Source: Leptospira ellinghausenii
Lineage (GTDB): Bacteria > Spirochaetota > Leptospiria > Leptospirales > Leptospiraceae
Direction of reading: 5' to 3'
Length of the DNA: 64,000 nucleotides
NCBI RefSeq assembly: GCF_003114815.1
Contig: NZ_BFAZ01000005.1
Coordinates: 1-64,000 of the forward strand
Shown: positions 32,476 through 42,913 of the stretch, one piece after another
Position numbering within the stretch: position 1 is the stretch's first letter
How the letters are laid out: every line of letters begins with the position of its first letter
Notes under the pieces: generated by a model
What the model was told of the DNA's origin: nothing
The model's database searches: none
The model's input: the letters and a program-made list of their open reading frames with translations, nothing else
Made by a program: the position numbers and the translations under genes

Positions 32476-35226
32476 ATGGCCAAACCAGAAACGGAAAATC
32501 CTTATTCTAAAACAGTTCTCCTTCCTGAGACCAATTTTCCCATGAAAGCCGACCTGGCAAAACGTGAGCCAGGCCAAATCCAAATTTGGAAATCAGAAAA
32601 AGTTTTCCAAAAGATGAGAGAAATTCGAAAAAACAAACCATCCTTTGTTTTGCATGACGGGCCACCGTATGCGAATGGAAATTTCCATGTTGGCCACTCC
32701 CTCAATAAAATTTTAAAAGATATCATCATTAAATCAAAAACCCTCTCTGGTTTCCAAACGGATATGATCCCTGGTTGGGATTGCCATGGACTTCCCATCG
32801 AAGTACAAGTGTTAAAGAATCTTGGAAAAGAAGCAAGAAACACAAGTCCAAGTGAACTTCGAAAAAAATGCAGAGAGTATGCCGCTGAGTTTGTAGGCAA
32901 ACAAGGAGAAGACTTAAATCGTTTCCTTTGTTTTTGGGATGAGGATCACAAATACCTCACTATGGCTCCTGAATTTGAAGCAAGGATTGTGGAAGTTTTT
33001 GGTTCTCTTTTTGAAAAGGGTTACATCTACAAAGGGAAAAAACCTGTGTATTGGTGTATTGATTTGGCAACGGCTCATGCGGAAGCAGAGATCGAATACC
33101 AAAACCATGTTTCTCCTTCTATCTATGTGAAGTTTCCTGTGAAGGGAGAATCGGATACATATTGCCTCATCTGGACAACAACTCCTTGGACACTTCCAGC
33201 AAACCTTGCAATTTGTTTTAACGAAGAACTTCCCTACTCTCTTTTCCAATCAGACAGCCATGGCCGTCTCATCCTTGCGGATGGATTAAAAGAAGCAGTG
33301 GAACTAAAAACAGGGATCACTCTTACCAAAATCAAATCCCTATCCAATGCCGACCTCAAACAAATGGTATTCCACCATCCATTTTTAGATCGTGAGTCCA
33401 TTCCACTTTTTGGAAACCATGTGACACTTGATGCAGGAACAGGTTGTGTACACACAGCACCAGGACATGGAACAGACGATTATCGTGTGGGAACCGCAGC
33501 AGGGCTTCCAACACTTTCTCCTGTTGATGATTACGGCCGTTATACGGACGAGTTTGAAATGATGAAGGGTGTAAAAATTTGGGATGCAAATCCAAAGATT
33601 GTAGAACTCCTTAAAGAAAAAAATGCCCTTGTCCATTTTTCTGAATTCACTCACTCCTACCCACATAGTTGGAGGAGTAAAAAACCACTCATCTTCCGTG
33701 CCACACCACAATGGTTTTTTTCCATCGACCATAATGGACTCCGTGAAGAATCACTGAAGGCCATTGACAAAGTGCAATGGATTCCTGATTGGGGAATCAC
33801 AAGGATTCGTTCCATGGTGGAGTCAAGACCTGACTGGTGTTTGTCGAGACAAAGGAATTGGGGAGTACCTATCCCTTCCTTTACTTGTAAGTCTTGTGGT
33901 CAGACCCATTTGGATGACAAAACCATCCAACACTTCATCCAAATTGTCAAAAAAGAAGGGATCGAAGTTTGGTATGAAAAGGAAGCAAAAGACTTACTTC
34001 CACAAGGGACAAAATGTAATAAATGTGGGTCATATGATCTCAAACAAGACAAAGATATCCTAGATGTTTGGTTTGATTCAGGTGTTTCCAGCTTTGCTGT
34101 GTTTGGTGATTCCATTGGAAAAGAACCAGCTGATTTGTATTTGGAAGGATCGGACCAACATAGAGGTTGGTTCCAATCTTCACTTTGGCCATCGATGGCA
34201 ATTCGTAAAACTCCCCCTTATAAATCCGTTCTCACCCATGGGTATGTGTTGGATGAAAAAGGACATGCTATGTCCAAGTCTCTTGGAAACGTAATCAATC
34301 CAACAACAGACATCATCAACCAATACGGGGCTGATATTTTACGACTTTGGGTGAGTACACAAGACTTTCGGGATGATGTGAAAATTGGAAAAGATTCGAT
34401 CAAAACCGTCTCAGAAGCCTATCGTAAAATCCGTAATACCTTCCGGTATTTACTGGGAAATACAAGTGCGACAACACTCGAATGGAATCTGAAACAAGAA
34501 GACCTAGAAACCATTGACAGATACTACCTTCACAAACTTGCAAAACTCAATGAAGAAGTGAAAAAGCTGTATGATACCTACCAGTTCCACCAAGTATACC
34601 ACAAGGTACTTGTGTTCTGTACGGTAGATTTATCACAAGATTACTTTGAAATCATTCGTGATCGTATGTATTGTGATGCCAAAGAATCCAAAACAAGACG
34701 TTCTTCTGAATACACACTCGCTGTGATTTTAGAAGTGCTCTCCAAACTTCTTGCACCTATCCTTTCGTTTACAACCGAAGAAGTATGGTCTAACTTTGGG
34801 AAAAAAGATTCTGTTTTTTATTCTGATTTTTCAGACCTAACAGAATGGATCGATGACTCTCTTGAAGCTCAAATGAAACCAGTTTTTGCTACAAAAGAAG
34901 ACGTACAAAAAGCGTTAGAAGAAGCAAGAAAACTTGGAAAACTCGGAAAGTCTCTCGAAGCGGAAGTTTTCATCCCTGGAAATTCCTTACAAAACACAGA
35001 GTTTACAAAAGACGATCTTAGCTTATTTTTTGTGGTATCTGAAGTTTCCTTTGATCAAAAGGAAATTAGTGAAGTGTATTCAGAGTGGAAGGGAGAAACA
35101 GGTTCTATCCAAATTCGAAAACCCCACCACCACGAATGCCCACGCTGCTGGCGCCATGTTTCGGAAAAAGAAGGAAAACTTTGCGATCGTTGTGAAGCAG
35201 TGGTTTCCAAACTATCCCCTAAGTAA
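32476..35226 (+). CDS. ileS: Isoleucyl-tRNA synthetase
   Basis: A 916-residue class I synthetase that charges tRNA-Ile. The HIGH motif appears as [20 protein letters not shown], the KMSKS motif as [10 protein letters not shown], the editing domain (about residues 200-390) includes [12 protein letters not shown], and a C-terminal zinc site reads CPRCWRH and CDRC. Length and domain order fit the bacterial type. A terminator follows at 35277. Confidence 0.97.
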   Translation: MAKPETENPYSKTVLLPETNFPMKADLAKREPGQIQIWKSEKVFQKMREIRKNKPSFVLHDGPPYANGNFHVGHSLNKILKDIIIKSKTLSGFQTDMIPGWDCHGLPIEVQVLKNLGKEARNTSPSELRKKCREYAAEFVGKQGEDLNRFLCFWDEDHKYLTMAPEFEARIVEVFGSLFEKGYIYKGKKPVYWCIDLATAHAEAEIEYQNHVSPSIYVKFPVKGESDTYCLIWTTTPWTLPANLAICFNEELPYSLFQSDSHGRLILADGLKEAVELKTGITLTKIKSLSNADLKQMVFHHPFLDRESIPLFGNHVTLDAGTGCVHTAPGHGTDDYRVGTAAGLPTLSPVDDYGRYTDEFEMMKGVKIWDANPKIVELLKEKNALVHFSEFTHSYPHSWRSKKPLIFRATPQWFFSIDHNGLREESLKAIDKVQWIPDWGITRIRSMVESRPDWCLSRQRNWGVPIPSFTCKSCGQTHLDDKTIQHFIQIVKKEGIEVWYEKEAKDLLPQGTKCNKCGSYDLKQDKDILDVWFDSGVSSFAVFGDSIGKEPADLYLEGSDQHRGWFQSSLWPSMAIRKTPPYKSVLTHGYVLDEKGHAMSKSLGNVINPTTDIINQYGADILRLWVSTQDFRDDVKIGKDSIKTVSEAYRKIRNTFRYLLGNTSATTLEWNLKQEDLETIDRYYLHKLAKLNEEVKKLYDTYQFHQVYHKVLVFCTVDLSQDYFEIIRDRMYCDAKESKTRRSSEYTLAVILEVLSKLLAPILSFTTEEVWSNFGKKDSVFYSDFSDLTEWIDDSLEAQMKPVFATKEDVQKALEEARKLGKLGKSLEAEVFIPGNSLQNTEFTKDDLSLFFVVSEVSFDQKEISEVYSEWKGETGSIQIRKPHHHECPRCWRHVSEKEGKLCDRCEAVVSKLSPK

Positions 35227-35276
35227 AATTAGGGGATCGATTTTAGAATACTGAACATAAGCTCAGTTGAGAATGG

Positions 35277-35313
35277 AACCTGTCTACTGTCATGCGGAAG
35301 ACAGGTTTTTTTA
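35277..35313 (+). terminator. Rho-independent terminator after ileS
   Basis: ACCTGTCT (35278-35285) and AGACAGGT (35299-35306) form an 8-bp stem with a 13-base loop, followed by seven T. It ends the ileS transcript; no T-run follows on the minus strand. Confidence 0.8.
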
Positions 35314-36942
35314 TTTGTTTTCCTTTTTTTGTTTCCACTTTCGTAAAAACCTACCCAAAATGATTTCGGATTCCGAAAGGCCTGTATAGGTGGCAATTCC
35401 AAAATACAAAATAACCGCTGGAACCATCGAAAGAGTTAAACTCAAGCGACTGAGACTAGCATAACTAAGACCAAGTGTATTGGTTCCCCAAGTTTGTAAG
35501 TTTGGTTTGATCACCCATTCTGAAAACAAAAGCCAAAAGAAAAGTCCAAAAAGTGCAGGTACCATTTTCAAAATTCGTTTCCCAACAGTCACAAAAGGAA
35601 TCCTCACTTGGTGTGCTTTTAAGTAAAACAGTAATAATGATGATGTGACAATGGCACTGAGAGCCGAGGCAAGGGCAATGGCGGAGTGTTTTAGAAAAAA
35701 CATCAAACTAATACTCACAACAACACTTAAGACAAAAGAAATCAATTGGATACGAAGTGGAGTTTTTGTATCGGAAAAAGCATAATAGGAAGAAACAAGA
35801 ACTTTGTTGATGCTATAAAAAGGGATCGCAAGTGAATAAAACACTAGTGGGAAAAATGCTGTGAGAGTGGCAAGATGGTCCCAACGTCCCCCATAATAAA
35901 TAGAATCCAAAACCGTTTCCCCAAGAACCGCCAAACCAATGCTTGCTGGCAGTGTTAAAAAAAATGCAAACGATAAAACATCCGCAATTTCTTTAGGTAC
36001 ATTTTCTTCCCTTCCCTCTCGTAAATCTTTGAGTAGAGAAGGAAGAATGGTAGTCGCAAGAGCAACCCCAATGATCCCTGTGGGGAGTTGGACGAGTCTT
36101 TGGGAATAATCTAAACTGACTACAGCACCAAGCCCTGGGTTTTGGTTTTGGATGTAGTTGGCAAGAAAGATATCCACTAGGAGTCCAATTTGGTAAAAAC
36201 TCCCGCCAAGGGCCGCAGGTAACATAAGTTTAAAAATTTTTTTGATGGCTGGGTGTTTGAAATCCAAACGAAAGATGGGACCAAACCCGTTTTTGTAAAC
36301 AAACCATCCTTGTACAAGTAATTGTAATACACCACCACAAACAATCCCGTAGGCAAGGTAAAATACCCTGTCTTTGATTTCGTGATAAAAAGGAAAAACA
36401 AAAAGAAATACTGCCAGATAACTAAAGTTAAGGATGATTGGGGATAATGACGGAACAAAATATTTGTGATGGGAATTGGAAATCGACATAAAAATCGAAG
36501 AGAGACTGGCGGTCATGATGAGAAAAAACAGAACTAACGAAAGTTCTACGACTAAATTCCCATATTCGGGTGTACCACCAACAAGAGTAGGCAAAAACTG
36601 AGCTGCAAACAGCCAAAAAAAAGTCACAAAAATAGACAAACAAAGGAAAAGAAAACTAAGGACAGTTCCTGCCATCACACGAGCTTCCATCACACCCATT
36701 TTTTCATACTCTGAAAAAATAGGCATAAAGGATTGGCTTAAGGTTCCTTCTGCCAGGAGATTTCGGAACATATTGGGAAGTCTGTAGGCCACACTAAAGG
36801 CGGATGCTACCATTCCTGTACCGAAACTAACAGCCATAAAGTGGTCACGAATGAGCCCTAAAATTCTTGATAAGAAAGTATAAAAAGATAAAGCAAGGGA
36901 TCGTTTTGTACTCGATTCGTTCCCTGGGACTTTGTTTGTCAT
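35311..36942 (-). CDS. murJ: Lipid II flippase MurJ (MviN)
   Basis: A 543-residue membrane protein with about 14 helices of the MATE-like MOP fold. SLALSFYTFLSRILGLIRDHFMAVSFG at the N-terminus and the YSQRLVQLPTGIIGVALATTILPSL segment are MurJ signatures, the latter with the substrate-linked Arg. It flips lipid II for peptidoglycan synthesis. It is the last gene of a minus-strand cluster with a STAS protein 11 bases upstream. Confidence 0.93.
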   Translation of the reverse strand: MTNKVPGNESSTKRSLALSFYTFLSRILGLIRDHFMAVSFGTGMVASAFSVAYRLPNMFRNLLAEGTLSQSFMPIFSEYEKMGVMEARVMAGTVLSFLFLCLSIFVTFFWLFAAQFLPTLVGGTPEYGNLVVELSLVLFFLIMTASLSSIFMSISNSHHKYFVPSLSPIILNFSYLAVFLFVFPFYHEIKDRVFYLAYGIVCGGVLQLLVQGWFVYKNGFGPIFRLDFKHPAIKKIFKLMLPAALGGSFYQIGLLVDIFLANYIQNQNPGLGAVVSLDYSQRLVQLPTGIIGVALATTILPSLLKDLREGREENVPKEIADVLSFAFFLTLPASIGLAVLGETVLDSIYYGGRWDHLATLTAFFPLVFYSLAIPFYSINKVLVSSYYAFSDTKTPLRIQLISFVLSVVVSISLMFFLKHSAIALASALSAIVTSSLLLFYLKAHQVRIPFVTVGKRILKMVPALFGLFFWLLFSEWVIKPNLQTWGTNTLGLSYASLSRLSLTLSMVPAVILYFGIATYTGLSESEIILGRFLRKWKQKKENK

Positions 36943-36953
36943 ACGACCAGAGT

Positions 36954-37829
36954 TTAGATTGGATTTAATTTTTCAAGAAAACGGATAGAACCGTTGGGAC
37001 TCAACTGGAACTGCGTTTTACAACTTGGACATTCATGTTTACCAAATTTAAATAACCTAAGTCTTGTCCCACAGACTTCACATTGGATGATCCTTTCGAC
37101 AGTTTCCAATTGTTTGGTTTTCGATTGGATGTAATTTGGAATTTTATCCAATTGGGTGGACTCGGCTACGGATGTACCTGATTTATAATGAGAGAATCGC
37201 CTTTCCAATTCGGAACTCAATGATTCTTTGATTTCCAACCGGAGTTGGTTTATCTTTTCTTCGAGCACAACTTCCATAGGAGAAGGAGTGGGTATTGTTT
37301 CCGTGGTTTCATCTTTCAACGATTCTAAAGTTGAAACAGGTTCCTTTCCAAGGTTCGATTTTCCATCTTCCCTTGACTTACCTGAAAAATAAAATCGAAT
37401 TTTATTACTGTCTGATTTTGATTCCTCTCCAACTTTTTTGTGATCCGAAGGTTGAGGAAAGGAAGAAGGATCTTTTACACTTGGTTCGGTACCTGACACA
37501 TCCATCTGCAATAAGAATGATTCAGCAGCATTATGGCTACGGAAGATAGGAAATTTATCAAAAAGACCTACCAATTTTAATACATCTTCCACTTCCGATT
37601 TTAATCCATAAATTGCATACACTGCATTTGATTTCACAATTTGTTTGTGAATTTTCACAAGGGTACTAATCCCATTTGATGTGATGAATTCAAGTGATCC
37701 TAACTGGAATAAAAATTTTCGATACCCTTTGTTTAATTGTGATTCGAAGTAACGATAAAAATCATCAGCACTACTTCCGTCTAAACCACCTTTTAATTGA
37801 ATGGAAAATACTTTGTCTTTTGATTCCAT
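36954..37829 (-). CDS. STAS-domain protein with C-terminal zinc ribbon
   Basis: A 291-residue protein. Residues 5-105 are a STAS domain (LDGSSADDFYRYFESQL, FLFQLGSLEFITSNGISTLVKIHKQI). A long charged linker follows. Residues about 248-275 read CEVCGTRLRLFKFGKHECPSCKTQF, a four-Cys zinc ribbon. The phosphorylatable Ser of anti-anti-sigma factors is present as SNG. The fusion suggests a scaffold that reads a partner-switching signal and binds nucleic acid or protein through the ribbon. It sits between a membrane sensor-like gene and murJ. Confidence 0.78.
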   Translation of the reverse strand: MESKDKVFSIQLKGGLDGSSADDFYRYFESQLNKGYRKFLFQLGSLEFITSNGISTLVKIHKQIVKSNAVYAIYGLKSEVEDVLKLVGLFDKFPIFRSHNAAESFLLQMDVSGTEPSVKDPSSFPQPSDHKKVGEESKSDSNKIRFYFSGKSREDGKSNLGKEPVSTLESLKDETTETIPTPSPMEVVLEEKINQLRLEIKESLSSELERRFSHYKSGTSVAESTQLDKIPNYIQSKTKQLETVERIIQCEVCGTRLRLFKFGKHECPSCKTQFQLSPNGSIRFLEKLNPI

Positions 37830-37832
37830 AGT

Positions 37833-38822
37833 TTATCCTAAGAAAATTGCATCTCTTACAGTATTTGTTTCGTTTGGCTGACTATTCATTTGGTCAATCA
37901 CAGGACCACCAGGCAGAACTTCAACATCTGGCGAAGGGTTTGTTGGGTTTCCTTCAGTGGATGGATTTTGCACCTGCAATTCACTCACAGCTTGGATGGA
38001 ACTTTCCATTGGTTCCAATGTTTTTTTCTGAACGAGAGGTAAGGTCTCCCCTGATTCTTTTTCCGTTAACTGGTCTTTTGTGAGGACTAAGGAATACACA
38101 ACAAATGCCCCTGTGAGGAGTAAACTCACAACAAGTGCAATCAGAAAGTAGTTCAATACCATCCATTCCACAAGTTTCCATTGGTTTTGAAATAACAAAC
38201 CTAGGTTTCCCCGTTCATACACAAGGATCACAAGGCCCGAAACATCTAATGTCCCTGGTTTGTACAATGGTGTTGTCAGACGAACTGTATTTGATTTTGC
38301 TAATGGAAGGTAAGTTAAAACCCATTCAAAACCATCCCGAACTTTCGGATCTCGTTTGGAATTGAGAATGGGATTTTCACCATTTTCTGGTTCAGACCAT
38401 TCCCATTTTTTCATTCGAACGCCCTTACGAAAGAATGTAGATTTCGCTAACTCATCATCAGGTTTTCGTTTTCGGAGTTCTTCCAAAGTATAAATTGTAT
38501 CAGTGGAAACAAGTAAGGTAGCATCAGGAGCATACAAACTAATCTTTAAAAATCGAAACTCTTCTGGATCCTTTTTGGATTGTTCTACATAACGGTGGAA
38601 CATCTTTTCAATTTCCACATAACCATCGTTATTCAATCTTTGCTCGGCACTTTTTGCGAGAGCAAGGCTCAAGTCCCTGGCTCTGTGGTCAGAAATAAAC
38701 TGTTCTTGGACAAGAGCATTTTGTAAGGATTCATAAAATGTCCAAACCACCCCACTCAGAGCAAGGGTTTCCGAGAGGATAAAAAAGAGTATAAAGGATA
38801 GAAAAAAACGTGAATATTTCAT
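37833..38822 (-). CDS. Membrane protein with periplasmic sensor-like domain
   Basis: A 329-residue protein. A first membrane helix spans residues 5-27, a periplasmic domain about 28-220 (helix DLSLALAKSAEQRLNNDGYVEIEKMF, then LLVSTDTIYTLEELRKRKP, then a strand-rich part), and a second helix about 222-247. The short cytoplasmic tail is Pro/Ser/Gln rich. The layout is that of the sensor half of histidine kinases or MCPs but no output domain is attached. The STAS protein starts four bases downstream and may take the signal. Confidence 0.7.
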   Translation of the reverse strand: MKYSRFFLSFILFFILSETLALSGVVWTFYESLQNALVQEQFISDHRARDLSLALAKSAEQRLNNDGYVEIEKMFHRYVEQSKKDPEEFRFLKISLYAPDATLLVSTDTIYTLEELRKRKPDDELAKSTFFRKGVRMKKWEWSEPENGENPILNSKRDPKVRDGFEWVLTYLPLAKSNTVRLTTPLYKPGTLDVSGLVILVYERGNLGLLFQNQWKLVEWMVLNYFLIALVVSLLLTGAFVVYSLVLTKDQLTEKESGETLPLVQKKTLEPMESSIQAVSELQVQNPSTEGNPTNPSPDVEVLPGGPVIDQMNSQPNETNTVRDAIFLG

Positions 38823-38878
38823 GGATCCCCCTTTTACTTTTCGGCCAAATCCATAAAAAGGACATAAGAAATTCGAGG

Positions 38879-39535
38879 TTATTGGAGAAGGGAAAGGAAG
38901 TGTTTTGAGAATCGAGACACAAATTCTTTTCGTTTTTCGGGATACCCTTCGGAAAGTCCCAAGGCAGATAAGGAAACCATGTCCTCAGACCTTGCCCCAC
39001 AAGGGTTGATGAGAGAAAAGGTAAAGAGGGAATTGATTCCGTTTAAGGCAAAACCAAAACTTGTAAAATAAGATTTGGCATAAATCCCTTCTGAGATCAG
39101 TTTTTTCTTCGTTTCCTTTGTATACAAACCCGGTGATTTTGGATTCTCTTCCACTTCTAAACCCCAGGTATCTTTTACAGCGACCACCAAACTTTCGTTT
39201 AAGTTTCGCAAAAAATCTCCTAAACTTAAGCCCCTTTTTTTTAAGTCAATGTGGAGGTAACCGACAATTTGCCCTGGTTCATGCGCGGTAAAATCCCCAC
39301 CTCTCGGCAAATTGACAAAGTCCACACCAAGTTCCTTAAGTCTCACCTCTGGTACCAAAAGATTTTCCGCTTTCGCACCTATGCCCCCTGTCAAACATGG
39401 ACTGTGTTCTAAAAAGAGCATGGATTCTCTTCGATTTTTCCTGGCATTTTCCTGGAAATCCAAGTATCGTTGGTACGAAACAATCGAAGGAAACAGATAG
39501 GAAGGTAGTCCTTTTTGATGGAGAAACTTTTGCAT
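38879..39535 (-). CDS. lipB: Lipoate-protein ligase B (octanoyltransferase)
   Basis: A 218-residue enzyme moving octanoyl groups from ACP to lipoyl domains. Conserved parts: NLPRGGDFTAHEPGQIVGYLHIDL, SFGFALNG and INPCGARSEDMVSL with the catalytic Cys. The only reasonable start (ATG 39535) lies inside the first codons of the divergent Panacea gene, so the two 5' ends overlap by about 18 bases. Leptospira needs lipoate for its dehydrogenase complexes. No lipA nearby. Confidence 0.9.
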   Translation of the reverse strand: MQKFLHQKGLPSYLFPSIVSYQRYLDFQENARKNRRESMLFLEHSPCLTGGIGAKAENLLVPEVRLKELGVDFVNLPRGGDFTAHEPGQIVGYLHIDLKKRGLSLGDFLRNLNESLVVAVKDTWGLEVEENPKSPGLYTKETKKKLISEGIYAKSYFTSFGFALNGINSLFTFSLINPCGARSEDMVSLSALGLSEGYPEKRKEFVSRFSKHFLSLLQ

Positions 39536-40051
39536 GCGATCCTTTGGATCCTCGAAAAATCACCGAATGGAAGAGCCCGCTTGGATTTGGCGAAGCTCCT
39601 CTACTATTCGGATGGTGTTCATTTCCAAAAACATGCGGAAATGATCACAAGAGGAGACTATATCCACTTAGAAGACTCTCCTTACCCCGTCAAACTGAAC
39701 GAAGCCCTTTTGTTTTTAAAAGAGAAAGGCCATATTGAGGTGGTTCCAAAAATTGAAGGGAATGGCATCCAAGGTTTTGCCTTACGTTTTCTAAAACCAA
39801 TGGAAGGACTCATCCTCTCTAGGGAAGAAAAACGAGTGATGATGAAAGTTGTGGAAGCCTTCCGGGGACGAGTGGTAGACGAAAACCGCCATTATCCCAA
39901 TTTATATGAAAATTACGTCGTTACACCCTTATTTGATTCCATTCCGTTTTCAGTCGCAAGGATCAATACGAAAATCCACGTCCTTGTACAAAAAAGCCTT
40001 TTGAATCTATCGGGCAAAATGTTTAGAGTTTTATTTGAGAGGTCAGAATGA
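39518..40051 (+). CDS. Panacea-domain (DUF4065/SocA-like) protein
   Basis: A 177-residue protein with the Panacea signature [38 protein letters not shown], followed by [15 protein letters not shown]. The domain is known from phage GepA proteins and the SocA antitoxin/proteolytic adaptor. ATG 39518 is preferred over TTG 39515. Its start overlaps divergent lipB, and its stop overlaps panD (ATGA). Coupling to panD suggests it regulates pantothenate synthesis or PanD processing here, rather than acting as an antitoxin. That is inference. Confidence 0.78.
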   Translation: MEKLLHAILWILEKSPNGRARLDLAKLLYYSDGVHFQKHAEMITRGDYIHLEDSPYPVKLNEALLFLKEKGHIEVVPKIEGNGIQGFALRFLKPMEGLILSREEKRVMMKVVEAFRGRVVDENRHYPNLYENYVVTPLFDSIPFSVARINTKIHVLVQKSLLNLSGKMFRVLFERSE

Positions 40052-40404
40052 TCATCACTGTTTGCAAAGGCAAAATCCATAGAGCCGTCGTTACCGAGGC
40101 GGAACTCCACTACGAAGGTAGTCTCACTGTCGATCTAGACTTAATGGAACTTGCCGGAATGAAACCTTATGAACAAGTGAGTGTGGTGAACGTGAATAAC
40201 GGTGCCAGATTCGAAACCTACCTCATCGTGGGAGAACGGGGTTCGGGGACCATTTGTTTGAATGGAGCTGCGGCAAGGCTTGGGATGAAAGGGGACAAGG
40301 TCATCATCATCACCTATGGCCAAGTAGAAGAAAAGGACCTCCCAAGCGACTACAAACCAAAAGTTGTCTTCGTGGATGAGAACAATCGGCCGAAAAAAGC
40401 CTAA
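40048..40404 (+). CDS. panD: Aspartate 1-decarboxylase proenzyme
   Basis: A 118-residue pyruvoyl enzyme making beta-alanine for pantothenate. [24 protein letters not shown] contains the Gly-Ser self-cleavage site (Gly24-Ser25 by count), and [13 protein letters not shown] and [13 protein letters not shown] are further family blocks. The length is standard. It overlaps the Panacea gene by four bases. Confidence 0.95.
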   Translation: MIITVCKGKIHRAVVTEAELHYEGSLTVDLDLMELAGMKPYEQVSVVNVNNGARFETYLIVGERGSGTICLNGAAARLGMKGDKVIIITYGQVEEKDLPSDYKPKVVFVDENNRPKKA

Positions 40405-40469
40405 ATTCCCTAATTTTTCTAGGGCATTTCTACGATACTAACTGTATAAACCAAATTGGTAGTCGGAAC

Positions 40470-41324
40470 ATGAACAAAACAATATTCGCTCTTTCATTCA
40501 CCCTCCTCACTTGTGCACTTCTTGCCCAAGAATCAGGGAATCCACAAGGGACACAAGTTTCCGCGGCGTCTTCCAAGGACAACAGGGATCTTTACCCTCT
40601 ATCCATGTATGATGCAAGGATCCGTTTAAAGAACGTAAGTTTTGTTAGACGACATGCAGACACAGGGAAAGGCGAATTTTTAGATGTCCAAGTGGAATTG
40701 GAATCAAGAGTTCCTGAAGACAATGAATATTCGATTTTTGTTTTAGCTGGTTTTGAAGGGGACCGAGTGAACCAAGATGAAAGAAGGCTTGTTCCTTATC
40801 CAGCTTGGCGTAAAGCAGACCCTGAAAAAGACGAAAGAACATTATACTTTTCCAACATCATGCCAACTCCTTTCACTGCGAAAGAAATTTGGGGTGAAGA
40901 AACATATGCAAAGAAAAAAGCAGAAATGGAAAAACGCCATTATGCTGGTTTTGAAGCAGAAATGCCAGAACCTACTTTTACTGAAGTAGTCGATTATCTT
41001 TGTAAAAACAACGCAAAAGCACTCCCCTTCACTCTGTTTGGTGAAACTGGACCATCAAAAGAAAAACAAGTGATTTATAACTACGTGGCTCAAACTGCAG
41101 ATGAAAAAAAGCGACAAGTGCACGAAACGTTACCAAAACACACGTACACCATTTACAATAACAAATACAAAGCTACCATCACAAGCCACCACTACACTCA
41201 GTACAGACCAAATTTTCTCAGTTTTAACAAAGTAGCGGTTCTTGTGTTTGATACAAAAAAACCAACAAACAGTTTGTTATTCCGTAAGTTCATTGATATC
41301 TCTGATATAAAGATTACCTACTAA
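40470..41324 (+). CDS. Hypothetical secreted protein
   Basis: A 284-residue protein with a clear export signal (residues 1-19, ending in ALLAQ). The rest is a charged, strand-rich domain without further membrane helices: IRLKNVSFVRRHADTGKGEFLDVQVELESR, then a Lys/Glu-rich helix near EETYAKKKAEMEKRHYAGFEAEM. I do not recognise a family. It begins 66 bases after panD and stands alone. Confidence 0.75.
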   Translation: MNKTIFALSFTLLTCALLAQESGNPQGTQVSAASSKDNRDLYPLSMYDARIRLKNVSFVRRHADTGKGEFLDVQVELESRVPEDNEYSIFVLAGFEGDRVNQDERRLVPYPAWRKADPEKDERTLYFSNIMPTPFTAKEIWGEETYAKKKAEMEKRHYAGFEAEMPEPTFTEVVDYLCKNNAKALPFTLFGETGPSKEKQVIYNYVAQTADEKKRQVHETLPKHTYTIYNNKYKATITSHHYTQYRPNFLSFNKVAVLVFDTKKPTNSLLFRKFIDISDIKITY

Positions 41325-41403
41325 CCAAACATTTCCTTCTGTTCCAACCTCCAAGGCCGATCAGGTCTTGGACGGTAACAACATCCGAAAACTTAAAACT
41401 GAT

Positions 41404-41616
41404 TTAGTGGTCTGTGCCTTCTGGGCGGATTGGGGGGAATTGTTCCGATGCACGAACCCTCCACTCGTCCTCAGGGTGGTTTAGGTGTAACCAACCATTG
41501 GCAAAATCCCAACGACCATCCAAATCCAAAAAATCCCAGAAAATTGCCTGGTTCATGTATTTGTAGGTGTCGAGTAAATCGAGCAGGTCCCTTCGTTTGC
41601 GGGGGGTATTGTCCAT
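41404..41616 (-). CDS. Small hypothetical acidic protein
   Basis: A 70-codon frame on the minus strand, with a GGAA Shine-Dalgarno five bases before ATG 41616. The product has a Trp- and Asp-rich core ([20 protein letters not shown]) that looks like real protein. It fills the otherwise empty 365 bases between the secreted protein and the 41690 gene. No homologue recognised. Confidence 0.45.
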   Translation of the reverse strand: MDNTPRKRRDLLDLLDTYKYMNQAIFWDFLDLDGRWDFANGWLHLNHPEDEWRVRASEQFPPIRPEGTDH

Positions 41617-41689
41617 TCTATTCCAGTTTCGGCAAACTCTGGTCCAGGTCGACGTTTTTTATGGACAAATCCAGGTCTTTCTGCCGAAA

Positions 41690-42511
41690 ATGAAACCAGA
41701 CATGGCAATCACGAAGGAAAAAAAAGCTGACTTCAATGACAAATTGGTAGATTTCAAAAACTACCTCGAAGAGTTAAAAAAAGAAGCCAATATTTTCAAA
41801 GTACAAGCCAAAAAAAGTAAGGATATGGAACCTTATTTTAATATCTCTCTCGCGATCAATTCTATCAAAACCATTAACACGTGTATTGTGATCAATGAAC
41901 TTTCCACTGCCATTTTAGAGATCAATAATAATAACTACTTAGAAACTGCACGAAAAGAGATTTATAACTGCATTTCCTACATTGAAAAAACAGTTGGGAA
42001 TAATGTGGATGGTTCTTTATCCGAAAACAAAGAACAACTTTCCAAAATCGAAAGATTCACACCTACCCAACGTTTGAATCTCATCAAAGGATTACTGCAA
42101 GCGATGAAAAAAACAGTAACAGCCTTTGGTACAAACTCGAAATGGAAATGGTCTTGGCCTGATATCAATTTCCGTGTAGCCGCTTGTACAAAGAATTTAT
42201 TTGATTTTATTGCGTATGAAAAAGAACAAGATTTAGAAAATCCTTATTATTATATCCGTAAGGAACATTTTAACCTCATCATCGAACTTGCCAACCAAGC
42301 CGCCCAGGACTATCGTTCCAAATTTGAAATGTCAACACAAGATTCCACAGATTTGAAACATTCTGTAGAAATGTTAGAGATGAACCGTAAAATATTCCAA
42401 ATTACTGGCGAAACAGAGGATTTGGAAAAAACCAAAACACTCATTGAGTCCTTCCAACAAAAGATCGCCGACCTCGAATCCGACGATAAAAAGAAAAAAA
42501 AGAAACAATAA
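41690..42511 (+). CDS. Hypothetical helical protein
   Basis: About 273 residues, fully helical, no signal or membrane segment, ending in a Lys-rich tail. The frame is open further upstream to 41567, but that extension overlaps the small minus-strand gene and its codons look noncoding; ATG 41690 or 41702 is the likely start. Blocks: [48 protein letters not shown]. No family recognised. trxA follows 72 bases downstream. Confidence 0.68.
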   Translation: MKPDMAITKEKKADFNDKLVDFKNYLEELKKEANIFKVQAKKSKDMEPYFNISLAINSIKTINTCIVINELSTAILEINNNNYLETARKEIYNCISYIEKTVGNNVDGSLSENKEQLSKIERFTPTQRLNLIKGLLQAMKKTVTAFGTNSKWKWSWPDINFRVAACTKNLFDFIAYEKEQDLENPYYYIRKEHFNLIIELANQAAQDYRSKFEMSTQDSTDLKHSVEMLEMNRKIFQITGETEDLEKTKTLIESFQQKIADLESDDKKKKKKQ

Positions 42512-42583
42512 TCGACGTTTTTCCCTAGAATATCCAGTCTAGTTTATAGAAAGGTTATACGTTTCAAAAGGAGATTTCGAAAT

Positions 42584-42895
42584 ATGGCACTTACAGAAAT
42601 CAATGACGCCAATTTCAAAGCAGAAACTGCAAATGGCGTGGTTTTAGTAGATTGTTGGGCAGAATGGTGTGGACCATGTAGGATGGTAGCTCCTGTTCTT
42701 GACGAACTTTCGCAAGAAATGGCGGATATCAAAATTACAAAACTCAATGTTGATTTCAACCAAAAGACAGCGCAAGAGTTGGGAATCCAATCCATCCCTA
42801 CCCTTCTACTCTATAAAGATGGAGTTTTAGTAGACAAAGCAATTGGTGCTTTACCAAAACCGCAAATTAAAAAATTTATAGAAAATCACAAGTAG
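42584..42895 (+). CDS. trxA: Thioredoxin
   Basis: A 103-residue thioredoxin with the redox site WCGPC in VDCWAEWCGPCRMVAPVLDELS, the cis-Pro in SIPTLLLYKDG and the usual end. A strong AAGGAG Shine-Dalgarno precedes it. It reduces protein disulfides in the cytosol. A fusion gene with beta-lactamase fold begins 18 bases later, so the two may share a transcript. Confidence 0.96.
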   Translation: MALTEINDANFKAETANGVVLVDCWAEWCGPCRMVAPVLDELSQEMADIKITKLNVDFNQKTAQELGIQSIPTLLLYKDGVLVDKAIGALPKPQIKKFIENHK

Positions 42896-42913
42896 GAAAT
42901 AAATTATCCCCTA

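Noticed and set aside
41567..41689. Upstream extension of the gene at 41690
   Set aside because: It overlaps the small minus-strand gene, its peptide is low-complexity Ser/Leu/Arg, and there is no ribosome site at 41567.
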